Assembly: GCA_002386585.1 (NCBI GenBank)
Contig: DGIZ01000006.1
Coordinates: 1-20,253 of the forward strand
Reading direction: 5' to 3'
DNA length: 20,253 nt
Source: Brevundimonas sp. UBA4609
GTDB taxonomy: Bacteria > Pseudomonadota > Alphaproteobacteria > Caulobacterales > Caulobacteraceae
The notes under the pieces were generated by a model. It did no database searches and had not been told where the DNA came from. It was given only the letters and a program-made list of their open reading frames with translations. How positions within the stretch are numbered: position 1 is the first letter of the stretch; each line of letters begins with the position of its first letter. Made by a program: the position numbers and the translations under genes. Shown piece by piece: positions 1 through 7,729 of this stretch.

Positions 1-347
1 AGCGGCACGGCCGCGTCGGGGTACTCCTGCTTGAATCGTTCGACGGCGTTCAGCTCGTCCAGACCCAGGGCGCCCGCATAGGCGCGCACATAGCCCATGG
101 AGAAGATGCGCGACGGCAGGACCGCATACTCGCCCTGCTCCAGCGCCGTCAGGAAGCGCGTGTGCACCCGCGTCATGGTCGACAGCTGGGCCAGCGACAG
201 TCCCGAGGCCAGGCGCGCGGCGCGCAGGGAGGCGCCCAGGGAATCATCCGAGGGATCGTCCGACGCCGCCTGGGGCGTCGGCTCAGGGGTCTGATCCAGC
301 GTCGCGTCGGCGTCGAAGTCGAACGCGGCTTGCCGATCCTGGTCCAT
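1..347 (-). CDS. Helix-turn-helix (RodZ/HTH_25-like) protein, partial, C-terminal part beyond window
   Basis: The reading frame opens with ATG at 347 and runs off the left edge after about 115 codons without a stop. The first 40 or so residues are acidic and low in complexity. They are followed by LRAARLASGLSLAQLS (about 43-58), then TRFLTALEQGEY and a SMGYVRAYAGALGLD stretch. This is the layout of the RodZ-type HTH_25 domain, in which the helix-turn-helix is followed by an F(M)xGYVRxYA motif. In family members a transmembrane helix and a periplasmic domain usually follow, but that part lies outside the window. The gene sits downstream of ptsP on the same strand, about 98 bases after its stop, so co-transcription is possible. 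The likely role is a membrane-anchored cytoskeletal or DNA-binding protein. Whether it is RodZ itself cannot be told from this part. Confidence 0.8.
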   Translation of the reverse strand, partial: MDQDRQAAFDFDADATLDQTPEPTPQAASDDPSDDSLGASLRAARLASGLSLAQLSTMTRVHTRFLTALEQGEYAVLPSRIFSMGYVRAYAGALGLDELNAVERFKQEYPDAAVP

Positions 348-368
348 AGGGTCGGGGTTCCGTCACGC

Positions 369-386
369 CGGGCGCCCGTGCGCCCG
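369..386. other. GC-only hairpin between ptsP and the HTH gene
   Basis: A perfect 7-base inverted repeat, CGGGCGC and GCGCCCG, is separated by a 4-base loop. It lies in the 98-base gap after the ptsP stop and ends 21 bases before the HTH start codon. There is no T tract on either side, so a terminator function is doubtful. In DNA this GC-rich, short GC stems also occur by chance. Confidence 0.3.
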
Positions 387-445
387 TCATCCCCGCTTAG
401 ACGAGGCGAAGAGCGCGGGCAACGCGCGAAAGCGGCCGCGCTTGT

Positions 446-2725
446 TCAGACTTCGACGTTCAGCTTGCGCGCCAGCGACTCGATCTCGCCGCGCACCGAC
501 CCTGCCGAGGAGCCCAGCAGGACGTTCATCCCCCGCCGCGCCGCGTTCAGATCGGCCGACAGGATCATGCGCTTGACCGGCCCCACCCCGCCCGCCGGGG
601 CGGACAGGCGATTGTAGCCCAGGGTGATCAGGGCGAAGGCCTCCAGCGGGCGGCCCGCCAGTTCCCCGCACACGGAGACGGGCGTGGCGCTGTCGGCGCA
701 CTTCTGCTGAATCTCGGCCAGCGCCCGCAGGGCGGGCGGCGACAGGGGATCATAGCGGTCCGACACGCGGGGGTTCGTCCGGTCGGCGGCGAACATATAC
801 TGCAGCAGGTCGTTGGTGCCGATAGAGACGAAGTCGGTCAGCGGCAGCAGGGCGTCCAAGTGCCACAGCAGGCTGGGGCATTCGATCATGGCCCCGACAC
901 GCAGCAGGGACGGCAGGGGCCGACCCCGGCGCCGCGCCCAGTCGCACTCGACATCGACCAGTTCGCGGGCGGCCCGGAATTCGTCCACGGTGGCGATCAT
1001 CGGGAACATGACCCGCAGCTCGCGCCCGGCGGCGGCGCTGAGCAGGGCGCGCAGCTGCATCCGCAGCAGGGCCGGACGATCCAGGCCCAGACGGATGGCG
1101 CGACGGCCGAGCGCCGGGTTCTCCTCCCGCTCGTTGTCGAGATAGGGCAGCACCTTGTCGCCGCCGATGTCGAGCGTGCGGAAGGTGACGGGCCGGTCGC
1201 CCGCCGCGTCGAGCACCAGTTTGTAGAGCGCCGTCTGGGCGTCCAGGCGCGGCAACTCGTCCGAGACCATGAACTGGAACTCAGTGCGGAACAGGCCGAT
1301 GCCCTCGGCCCCCGTAGCGTCCAGATTCTCCAGATCCACCGCCAGGCCGGCGTTGGTCAGCAGCATGATGCGCTTGCCGTCCTTGGTGACGGCGGGGGTG
1401 TCGCGCAGTTGGTCGAACTCGGCGCGTCGCTGCTCGCGCACGGCCATGCGGCTCTCGACCGCCGCCAGCATGTCGGGACGGGGCCGCAGGTAGGCCTCGC
1501 CCGTCTCGCCGTCGACGATGACCTGATCGCCCTCGGTCAGGCGGTCGCGCAGCCCCTGCAAGCGGCCGACGCAAGGAATCTGCAGGGCGCGGGCGACGAT
1601 GGCGGCGTGGCTGGCGGCCGAACCTTCCTCGAGCAGCAGGCCGCGCAGCCGGTCGCGCGGATATTCCAGCAGATCCGCCGGGCCCAGGTTCTTGGCCACC
1701 AGGATGGCGTCGTCGGGCAGGTCGCGCTGGCCCGGATGGTCGCCCGCCATCAGCCGCAGCAGGCGGTTGGCCAGGTCCTCGAAGTCGTGCAGCCGCTCGC
1801 GGATATAGGGGTCGCGGGCGTTGGCGAAGCGGGCGCGATGCTCGTTGCGGACTCGGTCCACGGCGGCCTCGGCCGTCAGGCCCGAGCGCACAGCCTCCTC
1901 CAACGACCGGTTCCAGCCCCGGTCGTCGGCGAACATGCGATAGGTCTCCAGCACCTCGTAAGGGGTGCCGCCCAGCTTGCCCTGGCTGCCCTCCAGCAGG
2001 GCGTCGATGCTGGTGCGCAGACGCTCCAGCGCATCCTTCAGCCGCGCCTCCTCGGCGGCGGGGTCGTCGGCCAGAAGCTGTTCGGGCGCGATCGGCGCCT
2101 CATGCAGCACGGCCTGGCCGAACGACAACCCTTCCGCGAACTTCTGCCCCTTCAGCCGTTCGGGGCGGTGGGGCGCCACCTCGACGTCGCGAAGCTCCTC
2201 CAGCGCCAGAAGCTCGCCCGAGGCCACCGTCTCGGCCAGAACCATGGCGATGGTCTGGATGTCCTCGACCTCTTCCTCGTCATAGCGACGGGCGGCGCGG
2301 TTCTGGACGACCAGGACGCCGATGGCCCGGCCGCCGCGCAGCAGGGGCGCGCCGAGGAAGGCGTGATAGGGGTCTTCGCCGGTTTCGGGCCGGTAGGAGA
2401 AGCCGGGATGCGACTGGGCGTCCGACAGGCTGAGCGGCGCGGCGGTGCGGGCTACCTCGCCGACCAGACCCTCGCCGGGGCGCAGGCGGGTGTTGTGGAC
2501 GGCGTCGGGGTTCAACCCCTCGGTGGCGAACAGTTCGAGCTCGCCCGAGGCCCGGCGCAGATAGATGGAGCAGACCTCGGCCACCATGGAGCGGGCGATG
2601 ATCCGCACCACCATGTTCAGCCGGTCCTGGGCCGGCGCGCCGCCGCCGGCGCCGGCCAGAGCCTCGCGGATCTGACGCAGCAGGAGGCGAGGCCCCCTCG
2701 CCGTCACTGACCCGCCCTTGACCAT
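446..2725 (-). CDS. ptsP: Phosphoenolpyruvate-protein phosphotransferase, nitrogen PTS enzyme I (EI-Ntr)
   Basis: The 759-residue product has the full EI-Ntr layout. A GAF sensor domain covers about residues 20-170 and is followed by the PEP-utiliser N-terminal region, the swivelling phosphohistidine domain and the C-terminal TIM barrel. The phospho-acceptor is His373 in EEGSAASHAAIVARAL. The barrel shows GLFRTEF (477-483), FRTLDIGGDK (515-524), SIGTNDLLQY (about 635-644) and the active-site Cys686 in SVCGELAG. The enzyme takes phosphate from PEP and passes it to NPr and then EIIA-Ntr. In alphaproteobacteria this relay links nitrogen status to potassium transport, (p)ppGpp and storage metabolism, with the GAF domain reported to sense glutamine. 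The ATG at 2725 has a GGAGAG ribosome-binding site close upstream. The start lies 62 bases after the lysC stop, as in other alphaproteobacteria. No NPr or EIIA gene is in the window. Confidence 0.96.
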   Translation of the reverse strand: MVKGGSVTARGPRLLLRQIREALAGAGGGAPAQDRLNMVVRIIARSMVAEVCSIYLRRASGELELFATEGLNPDAVHNTRLRPGEGLVGEVARTAAPLSLSDAQSHPGFSYRPETGEDPYHAFLGAPLLRGGRAIGVLVVQNRAARRYDEEEVEDIQTIAMVLAETVASGELLALEELRDVEVAPHRPERLKGQKFAEGLSFGQAVLHEAPIAPEQLLADDPAAEEARLKDALERLRTSIDALLEGSQGKLGGTPYEVLETYRMFADDRGWNRSLEEAVRSGLTAEAAVDRVRNEHRARFANARDPYIRERLHDFEDLANRLLRLMAGDHPGQRDLPDDAILVAKNLGPADLLEYPRDRLRGLLLEEGSAASHAAIVARALQIPCVGRLQGLRDRLTEGDQVIVDGETGEAYLRPRPDMLAAVESRMAVREQRRAEFDQLRDTPAVTKDGKRIMLLTNAGLAVDLENLDATGAEGIGLFRTEFQFMVSDELPRLDAQTALYKLVLDAAGDRPVTFRTLDIGGDKVLPYLDNEREENPALGRRAIRLGLDRPALLRMQLRALLSAAAGRELRVMFPMIATVDEFRAARELVDVECDWARRRGRPLPSLLRVGAMIECPSLLWHLDALLPLTDFVSIGTNDLLQYMFAADRTNPRVSDRYDPLSPPALRALAEIQQKCADSATPVSVCGELAGRPLEAFALITLGYNRLSAPAGGVGPVKRMILSADLNAARRGMNVLLGSSAGSVRGEIESLARKLNVEV

Positions 2726-2787
2726 GGTCTCTCCCGCCTTGCCGCCCTCTGGCCTTCAGTTCCCAGATAGGGGGCGATTCCGTTATC

Positions 2788-4077
2788 CTAGTCTTCCGCG
2801 TCCAGTCCGTAGGCCGCGTGCAGCGCCCGAACCGCCAGCTCGGCGTAATCGGAGTCGATCAGGACGCTGATCTTGATCTCCGAGGTCGAGATGGCCTGAA
2901 ACTTCACGCCCTTGTCGGCCAGGGCGCGGAACATGGTCTGGGCCACGCCCGCGTGGCTTCTCATGCCCACGCCGATCACCGAGACCTTGGCCACGTCGTC
3001 ATCGACGCGGATTTCCTCAAAGCCGATATCGGCCTTGGCCGCACTCATCAGATCGGCGGCGCGGCGGGCGTCGCGGCGGCCGGTCGTGAAGGTCAGGTTG
3101 ACCGCGCCCTCGGTGCGGGCCTGGCTCTGCACGATCATGTCGACATTGACCTCGGCCTCGGCCAGGCGGGTGAAGACGTCGGCCGGAGCGTCCGTCCGGT
3201 CCGACAGGCCCAGCAGCGTGATCCGGGCTTCGTCCCGGCTCATGGTCACGCCGGAAACGATGCGCTTTTCCACGATCTCATCCTCGTCGCAAATCAGGGT
3301 GCCGGCGTGTTGCGGCAGAATTCCGTTTTCGTCCGGCTCGATGAAGCTGGACAGGACGCGCACCGGCACGCGCTTGTGCATGGCCAGCTCGACCGAGCGG
3401 GTCTGAAGCACCTTGGCGCCCAGCGACGCCATCTCCAGCATTTCTTCGTAGGACACCTTTTCCAGACGCCGCGCGCGGCTCTGGATGCGCGGGTCGGTCG
3501 TATAGACGCCGTCCACGTCGGTATAGATGTCGCACGGGGCGCCCAGCGCCGCCGCCACCGCCACCGCCGAGGTGTCCGAGCCGCCCCGGCCCAGGGTGGT
3601 GATGCGCCCGTCGCGGGTCACGCCCTGGAAGCCCGGCACGATGGCGATCTCGCCGGCGTCGACGGCGGCCCCCAGCGCGTCGCCCGGCACCTCTTCGATG
3701 CGGGCGCGGCCGTGGGCGTCGTCAGTCAGGATCGGAATCTGCCAGCCCATCCAGCTGCGCGCCTTCAGGCCCATGTTGCGCAGGGTCAGGGCCAGCAGGC
3801 CCGACGTCACCTGCTCGCCCGAGGCGACCACCACGTCGTATTCGTCGTCCGACAGGACGCCGTCGCCGTACAGGCCCGGCGCCGCGCCGCCCACGCCGTC
3901 GGTCCAGGCGACCAGCTCATTGGTCTTGCCCGCCATGGCCGAGACGACCACGGCCACCTTCTTGCCTCTGGCGGCTTCGGCGGCGACGATGCGCGCCGCG
4001 CGACGGATGCGTTCCAGGTCGGCCATGGAGGTGCCGCCGAACTTCATCACCAACCGGTTCGTGTCGGCCCGCGTCAT
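2788..4077 (-). CDS. lysC: Aspartate kinase
   Basis: This 429-residue monofunctional aspartokinase catalyses ATP-dependent phosphorylation of aspartate. That is the first step toward lysine, threonine, methionine and diaminopimelate. The amino-acid kinase domain opens with the signature [11 protein letters not shown] (11-21) and carries [13 protein letters not shown] (163-175) and [13 protein letters not shown] (185-197). Two C-terminal ACT domains follow from about residue 265, with [10 protein letters not shown] (370-379) and [13 protein letters not shown] near the end. These are the usual allosteric elements for lysine or threonine feedback. The length is normal. The ATG at 4077 has only a weak upstream ribosome-binding site (AGGGG is about 16 bases away), and Met11 of this frame is a possible alternative start. 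The gene is divergent from ubiG with a very small gap and runs into ptsP. Confidence 0.96.
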   Translation of the reverse strand: MTRADTNRLVMKFGGTSMADLERIRRAARIVAAEAARGKKVAVVVSAMAGKTNELVAWTDGVGGAAPGLYGDGVLSDDEYDVVVASGEQVTSGLLALTLRNMGLKARSWMGWQIPILTDDAHGRARIEEVPGDALGAAVDAGEIAIVPGFQGVTRDGRITTLGRGGSDTSAVAVAAALGAPCDIYTDVDGVYTTDPRIQSRARRLEKVSYEEMLEMASLGAKVLQTRSVELAMHKRVPVRVLSSFIEPDENGILPQHAGTLICDEDEIVEKRIVSGVTMSRDEARITLLGLSDRTDAPADVFTRLAEAEVNVDMIVQSQARTEGAVNLTFTTGRRDARRAADLMSAAKADIGFEEIRVDDDVAKVSVIGVGMRSHAGVAQTMFRALADKGVKFQAISTSEIKISVLIDSDYAELAVRALHAAYGLDAED

Positions 4078-4121
4078 CCTGGCGTCTGATCCCCTGCTTG
4101 CATGGCGGGCGAAGGCGGTCC

Positions 4122-4952
4122 ATGCCTCTGCCCATGCCCGCTTCTAACGACAGCCTCGATCCGCGCAAACCCCAAAGCGAAGAGGGTTTTTCACCCTTTG
4201 CTACCGATCGTGCCGAAGGGCCGAGCATCGACCCGGCCGACGTGGCGCGCTTTTCGGCCCAGGCGGCCGAGTGGTGGGATCCCAAAGGCCCCTTCGCCCC
4301 CCTGCACCGCTTCAATCCGGCGCGGCTGAAATTCGTGCGCGATCGGGCGGCCGAGCACTTTGATCGCGACGTGAAGGCGCGTGCGCCTTTCGACGGACTC
4401 AGCCTGATCGACATCGGCTGCGGCGGCGGCCTGATCGCCGAGCCGATGCGGCGCATGGGCTTTGAGGTCACGGCCATCGACGCCTCGTCCGAGAACATCG
4501 GCACCGCCCGCGCCCACGCCGATCAAGTCGGTCTGGACATCGCCTATCGCGCCGCCACCGTGGAGCAGATGGTCGAAGCGGGCGCCGGGCCGTTCGACGT
4601 GGTGCTGACGATGGAGGTCATCGAACACGTCGCCGATCCGACAAGCTTCATCCGCGCCTGCTCGAAGCTGATCAAGCCGGGCGGCCTGATGATCGTCGCC
4701 ACCCTGAACCGCACGCTGAAGGGGCTGCTGCTGGGCAAGGTGGCGGCGGAATATGTGCTGCGCTGGGTGCCCGCGGGCACGCACGACTGGCGCCAGTTCC
4801 TCAAGCCCGATGAACTGCGCGCCATGCTGGACGGCGAGCCCCTGACCGTCACCGGCCCCTATGGCCTCGCCTATGACCCGCTGAACGACCGCTGGAGCGA
4901 GGGCGACGACGTGGGCATCAACTACATGATGATGGCGACCCGCGACGCATGA
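4122..4952 (+). CDS. ubiG: Bifunctional 2-polyprenyl-6-hydroxyphenol methylase / 3-demethylubiquinol 3-O-methyltransferase
   Basis: UbiG performs both O-methylations of ubiquinone biosynthesis using S-adenosylmethionine. The 276-residue product has a class I methyltransferase fold. Motif I is [14 protein letters not shown] (95-108), the acidic end of strand 2 is TAIDAS, motif II is [15 protein letters not shown] (about 159-173), and the post-motif is [15 protein letters not shown]. The family hallmark W-W-D-P follows FSAQAAE at about residue 50, and a [10 protein letters not shown] segment lies further on. I chose the ATG at 4122 because GAAGG sits 6 bases upstream. The frame is also open to a TTG at 4098, and an in-frame ATG lies at 4134. 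About 35 N-terminal residues precede the domain, slightly longer than E. coli UbiG. The last codons overlap the next gene (ATGA). Confidence 0.95.
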   Translation: MPLPMPASNDSLDPRKPQSEEGFSPFATDRAEGPSIDPADVARFSAQAAEWWDPKGPFAPLHRFNPARLKFVRDRAAEHFDRDVKARAPFDGLSLIDIGCGGGLIAEPMRRMGFEVTAIDASSENIGTARAHADQVGLDIAYRAATVEQMVEAGAGPFDVVLTMEVIEHVADPTSFIRACSKLIKPGGLMIVATLNRTLKGLLLGKVAAEYVLRWVPAGTHDWRQFLKPDELRAMLDGEPLTVTGPYGLAYDPLNDRWSEGDDVGINYMMMATRDA

Positions 4953-5494
4953 GCGGCCCGCGCCGCATCATCCTGACCGGCGGTCCCGGCTCGGGCAAGA
5001 CGACGCTGCTGGAGGCGCTGGCGGCGGCGGGCCATGCGACCTCGCCCGAGGCCGGGCGCGCCATCATCCGCCGCCAGCAGGCGATCGACGGCGAGGCCCT
5101 GCCGTGGAAGGACCGGGCCCTGTTCGCCGAGCTGATGCTGGATCGCGAGCTTGAGGCCCACGCTCGCGCCGAGAGCGCCGCCGGGCCGGTCTTCTTCGAT
5201 CGCGGCGCCCCGGACGTGGTCGGTTATATGACCCTGTGCGGACTACCGGTCCCGGCCCATGTGGAGCGGGCGGCGCAGGACATCCGCTATGACCGGCGCG
5301 TCTTCATCGCCCCGGTCTGGCCCGAGATCTTCGGCCAGGACGCTGAGCGCAAACAGGATCTGGACGAAGCTCGCCGCACCTTCGACGCCATGGCCGAGAC
5401 CTATCCGCGCTTCGGCTATGAACTTATCGAACTGCCCAAGGCGCCTGTGCCTGAGCGCCTGGCCTTCGTGCTGAAGTCGCTTACAGCGGCCTGA
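4949..5494 (+). CDS. AAA family ATPase (AAA_28-type small P-loop NTPase)
   Basis: The 181-residue protein begins almost at once with a Walker A motif, [10 protein letters not shown] (11-20). A Walker B-like strand, GPVFFDRG, has Asp84 at its end, where AAA_28 and nucleotide-kinase-like proteins carry a D-R-G. The pattern [12 protein letters not shown] near residues 32-43 and [15 protein letters not shown] are typical of this ATPase/kinase-like family. Its physiological substrate is not established. The start overlaps the ubiG stop by four bases (ATGA), so translation is probably coupled. A link to quinone metabolism is only suggested by this position. The 3' end overlaps the convergent GNAT gene by 14 bases. 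No terminator hairpin is evident at this convergence. Confidence 0.85.
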   Translation: MSGPRRIILTGGPGSGKTTLLEALAAAGHATSPEAGRAIIRRQQAIDGEALPWKDRALFAELMLDRELEAHARAESAAGPVFFDRGAPDVVGYMTLCGLPVPAHVERAAQDIRYDRRVFIAPVWPEIFGQDAERKQDLDEARRTFDAMAETYPRFGYELIELPKAPVPERLAFVLKSLTAA

Positions 5495-6014
5495 CCATAT
5501 AGCGGGCGTCGTCGCCGTAGCTGGCCAGCTTCTCGGCCATGCCCGGCGGGTTCTGGATCTCGAAGCCGTTGCGCGCCCAGAAGCTGGATGCGTCATTGAC
5601 CGCCACCAGGGCGACCGCCGGCCAGCCCGCCGCCCTGGCCTGTTCGGCCAGGCGCTCGACCACCGGCCGGGTGTGGCCGCCGCCGCGCGTGTCGGGGTGC
5701 AGGGCCAGGTCGTGCAGATAGACGACCTCGGCCTCGGCCGGGATGGCGTCGATCAGCACGTTCAGCGCCGGGGCCGCGTTCAGCTTCCACGGATAGGCGA
5801 CCAGATAGCCCATCACCGGCCCGTCCTCAGCGGCCAGGACGAAGCAGCCCTCGGGGTGCAGTTCCAGACGGTTGGCGAAGCAGGCGCGCTCTTCCGGATG
5901 ATCGGGGAAGGACAGCTGAGCCACCGCGACCACGCCGTCGAGGTCGCCCGGCGTCATCGGCCGCCAGGTCAGAGGGGACAGCGGGCGTTCAGCTCCGCCC
6001 TGTTGAATCGCCAT
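5481..6014 (-). CDS. GNAT family N-acetyltransferase
   Basis: The 177-residue protein has the GNAT fold order. TWRPMTPGDLDGVVAVAQ (16-33) forms the first strand and helix, and a central strand reads VYLHDLALHPDTRGGG (about 98-113). The segment RGGGHTRPVVERL occupies the acetyl-CoA pyrophosphate loop, and SSFWARNGFE (143-152) is the usual C-terminal motif of the fold. The loop reads G-G-H where many members have G-x-G/A, a mild deviation. The substrate cannot be predicted. The ATG at 6014 has a GGAG eight bases upstream and is preferred, although it overlaps the upstream gene by 46 bases. The next in-frame ATG (5957) lacks a ribosome-binding site but would remove the overlap. It is probably cotranscribed with the DUF6265 gene. 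Confidence 0.85.
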   Translation of the reverse strand: MAIQQGGAERPLSPLTWRPMTPGDLDGVVAVAQLSFPDHPEERACFANRLELHPEGCFVLAAEDGPVMGYLVAYPWKLNAAPALNVLIDAIPAEAEVVYLHDLALHPDTRGGGHTRPVVERLAEQARAAGWPAVALVAVNDASSFWARNGFEIQNPPGMAEKLASYGDDARYMVRPL

Positions 6015-6436
6015 TGCACGCTCCGGTTCTCGTCGTCGTCCGCCCCTTCGATCCGGGCGGTCAGCACATCCCCCGCGCGGTCATAGATGATGCGGTGCGG
6101 AAAGTCGTTGTCCGGATTGGCGAAAACAGCCCGCTGCGGGCCGCTGTCGATTAGGCGGAAGGGGGTGGCGGGCGCGCCGCCCGGCTGAGCGAAATAGGCT
6201 AGGCCGCCGTCCTTCAGGGTGGCGATGTGGGCGCTCTCGAAACCGCTGCGGCCATTGCGCACAGTCACTGAGTGGCCGACGATCAACCCCGCGCGCGGGT
6301 CGCTCCAGGTCTCGGACGCCTCACGCCCGCCGGAACAGTCCAGCCAATAGCCCGCCAGCCACGACAGATCGGGCGCAGGCGTCGCGGGCGCGGCGGTCTG
6401 CAACAGGGCGGCGGCCAGCAGGCTGGAAACGGACAT
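5969..6436 (-). CDS. DUF6265 family protein with N-terminal signal peptide
   Basis: The 155-residue product starts with a short hydrophobic segment (SVSSLLAAALLQTAAPA), probably a Sec signal peptide with cleavage near residues 15-21. The mature part reads LSWLAGYWLDC, then SETWSDPRAGLIVGHSVTV, GGLAYFAQPGG, VFANPDNDFPHRIIY and a GDVLTARIEG strand. This is the DUF6265 pattern, a small lipocalin-like beta-barrel family found in secreted bacterial proteins. No enzymatic role is known. The ATG at 6436 is supported by a strong GGAGGGA ribosome-binding site 6 bases upstream, which is itself part of a hairpin described separately. The last 46 bases overlap the start of the GNAT gene, so the two are probably translated together. 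Confidence 0.8.
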   Translation of the reverse strand: MSVSSLLAAALLQTAAPATPAPDLSWLAGYWLDCSGGREASETWSDPRAGLIVGHSVTVRNGRSGFESAHIATLKDGGLAYFAQPGGAPATPFRLIDSGPQRAVFANPDNDFPHRIIYDRAGDVLTARIEGADDDENRSVQWRFNRAELNARCPL

Positions 6437-6442
6437 GGGCTC

Positions 6443-6464
6443 TCCCTCCTCAAGGACGGAGGGA
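6443..6464 (-). promoter_or_regulatory. Hairpin pairing the DUF6265 Shine-Dalgarno sequence
   Basis: On the minus strand TCCCTCC (6464-6458) is followed by an 8-base loop and then GGAGGGA (6449-6443). The second arm is the ribosome-binding site of the DUF6265 gene, ending 6 bases before its ATG. The 7-base stem is perfect and would cover the whole site. In the mRNA this could lower initiation unless ribosomes finishing the upstream AraC gene, which stops 15 bases before the stem, melt it. The pairing is seen directly. The regulatory role is inferred. Confidence 0.45.
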
Positions 6465-6478
6465 AGGCTACGCCGCCC

Positions 6479-7288
6479 TCAGGGCGCGGGCTTGTAGGAA
6501 TGCGACGCCAGCCGCCGCGCCAGCTCCACCTGTTCGCGCGCCCAGGCGGTGGCGGTGCAGCCCAGGAAGCGGCGGAAGTCGCGCGCCATCTGCGGCTGGT
6601 CGAAATAGCCGGCGGCCAGACCGGCCTCCAGCCAGGAGGCGGCGTCGGCGTCCTGGCCCATCGCGTGATCGAAGATGCGGCGGAAGCGGAAAACCGAGCG
6701 CAGGGTGCGCGGCGCCACGCCGACGCGATCGCGGAACCGGCGCTGCAGGGCGCGGCGCTCGGCGGGGCTCAAAGGCGCCCCCTCAAGATCGCTCTCGGCG
6801 GCGGCGACCTGAGCGCGGACAGCGGGATCGATGCGCCAGTCGCCAGCCCGGCGCTGTTCCTCCAGCCAGGCGCCCAGGGCGGCGGCCTGCCCCGCCGGAT
6901 CGCCGGACGGCGCCGTGAAACCGCCCAGCCGCGCCACAAGGTCCAGCCGCCGGTCCGTCGCCTCGACCAGCGGGCGGCCGAGAAACGCGCGCGCCCCGTC
7001 CGGCTCGAACTTGGCGGCGACGATCTCGACCGGACCAACCGGACGGATAGCCATGGGCCGGGTCATCTGGCCGGCGAAGATTACCGGCGGCTGCAGGCGG
7101 AAGACGCCGTCGGCGCCCTGCTCCTCATAGGGGGCGGCCAGATCGACGATCAGTTCGGGACAGCCGTCCGGGGCGATGCGCTGCACCCCGCCGCTGGGGC
7201 TTGGCGCGGCGTAGGTCCACAGCAGGCGCACAAAGGGGCGCAAGGGTTCGGGCGGGGCGAATTCCTCGTACCGCTCCCCCTCCCCCAT
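6479..7288 (-). CDS. AraC family transcriptional regulator (DUF6597-type N-terminal domain)
   Basis: In this 269-residue protein the N-terminal two thirds resemble the DUF6597 sensor domain, with PPEPLRPFVRLLWTY, APDGCPELIVDL and GQMTRPMAIRPVGPVEIV. The C-terminal AraC DNA-binding domain starts near residue 170. It carries LSPAERRALQRRFRDRVGV, a linking helix with FRFRRIF, and a second helix-turn-helix at AAGYFDQPQMARDFRRFLG (about 223-241). Such proteins usually activate nearby genes in response to a small molecule, and here the ligand is unknown. The start at 7288 lies only 6 bases after the DUF1178 stop and has no clear ribosome-binding site, so it probably relies on coupling to that gene. 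The DUF6265 and GNAT genes follow on the same strand and are candidate targets. Confidence 0.88.
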   Translation of the reverse strand: MGEGERYEEFAPPEPLRPFVRLLWTYAAPSPSGGVQRIAPDGCPELIVDLAAPYEEQGADGVFRLQPPVIFAGQMTRPMAIRPVGPVEIVAAKFEPDGARAFLGRPLVEATDRRLDLVARLGGFTAPSGDPAGQAAALGAWLEEQRRAGDWRIDPAVRAQVAAAESDLEGAPLSPAERRALQRRFRDRVGVAPRTLRSVFRFRRIFDHAMGQDADAASWLEAGLAAGYFDQPQMARDFRRFLGCTATAWAREQVELARRLASHSYKPAP

Positions 7289-7294
7289 CTGCGA

Positions 7295-7729
7295 TCAGTT
7301 CGCCTTCTTGGGATCGGGCGGCAGGCTGGGCAGGGGAGCGCAAGGCACGCCGTCGTCCTTCAGCTTCTTGACCTCGGCGGGAGTGGCCTCGCCGTAGATC
7401 TCGCGCTTCTCGCTGCGGCCTTCGTGGATGTCGCGGGCCTCGCGGGCGAAGGCGTCGCCGACATAGTCGAAATTCTGCTCGACGTGGTCGCGCACCTCGC
7501 GCGCGGCCTGCATCATCATCGACTGGACCTGCTTCATGGCGTCGGGCGCAGGCACGCTCTTCTTCGTGCCCGAGACCGCCGGGGCCATGACCTGCTTCCT
7601 CACCGCCGTCGAGCCGCAGAAGGGGCATTCCACCAAGCCGCGCGCCGCCTGGTCGTCATAGTCGGACGAGGAGCCGAACCAGGCCTCGAAGCCGTGGTCG
7701 CGGTCGCAGGACAGGGCGTAACGGATCAT
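7295..7729 (-). CDS. DUF1178 family protein, putative zinc-ribbon
   Basis: This 144-residue protein matches the DUF1178 family, which is common in alphaproteobacteria and has no known function. The start MIRYALSCDRDHGFEAWFGS is typical. It contains Cys8 and a Cys35-x2-Cys38 pair in VECPFCGS, a likely metal-binding knuckle. Later it has a KQVMAPAVS strand, an alpha-helical middle with FDYVGDAFAREARDIHEG (about 90-107), and the family's IYGEATPAEVKKLKDDGV near the end. The ATG at 7729 overlaps the nitrilase stop (ATGA), which argues for this start over an upstream in-frame ATG at 7864. The gene is the last member of the comF-grxC-nitrilase-DUF1178 run. Confidence 0.9.
   Translation of the reverse strand: MIRYALSCDRDHGFEAWFGSSSDYDDQAARGLVECPFCGSTAVRKQVMAPAVSGTKKSVPAPDAMKQVQSMMMQAAREVRDHVEQNFDYVGDAFAREARDIHEGRSEKREIYGEATPAEVKKLKDDGVPCAPLPSLPPDPKKAN

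Noticed and set aside
860..2710. Long plus-strand open frame opposite ptsP
   Set aside because: It is an antisense shadow of a clear EI-Ntr gene with a biased composition (His, Gln, Arg, Gly) and no family motif. The same applies to long plus-strand frames opposite lysC, the nitrilase, the AraC gene and DUF885.
4098..4121. TTG start for ubiG, eight codons upstream
   Set aside because: The extra residues (M-H-G-G-R-R-R-S) do not fit the family, and the ATG at 4122 has a well-spaced GAAGG.
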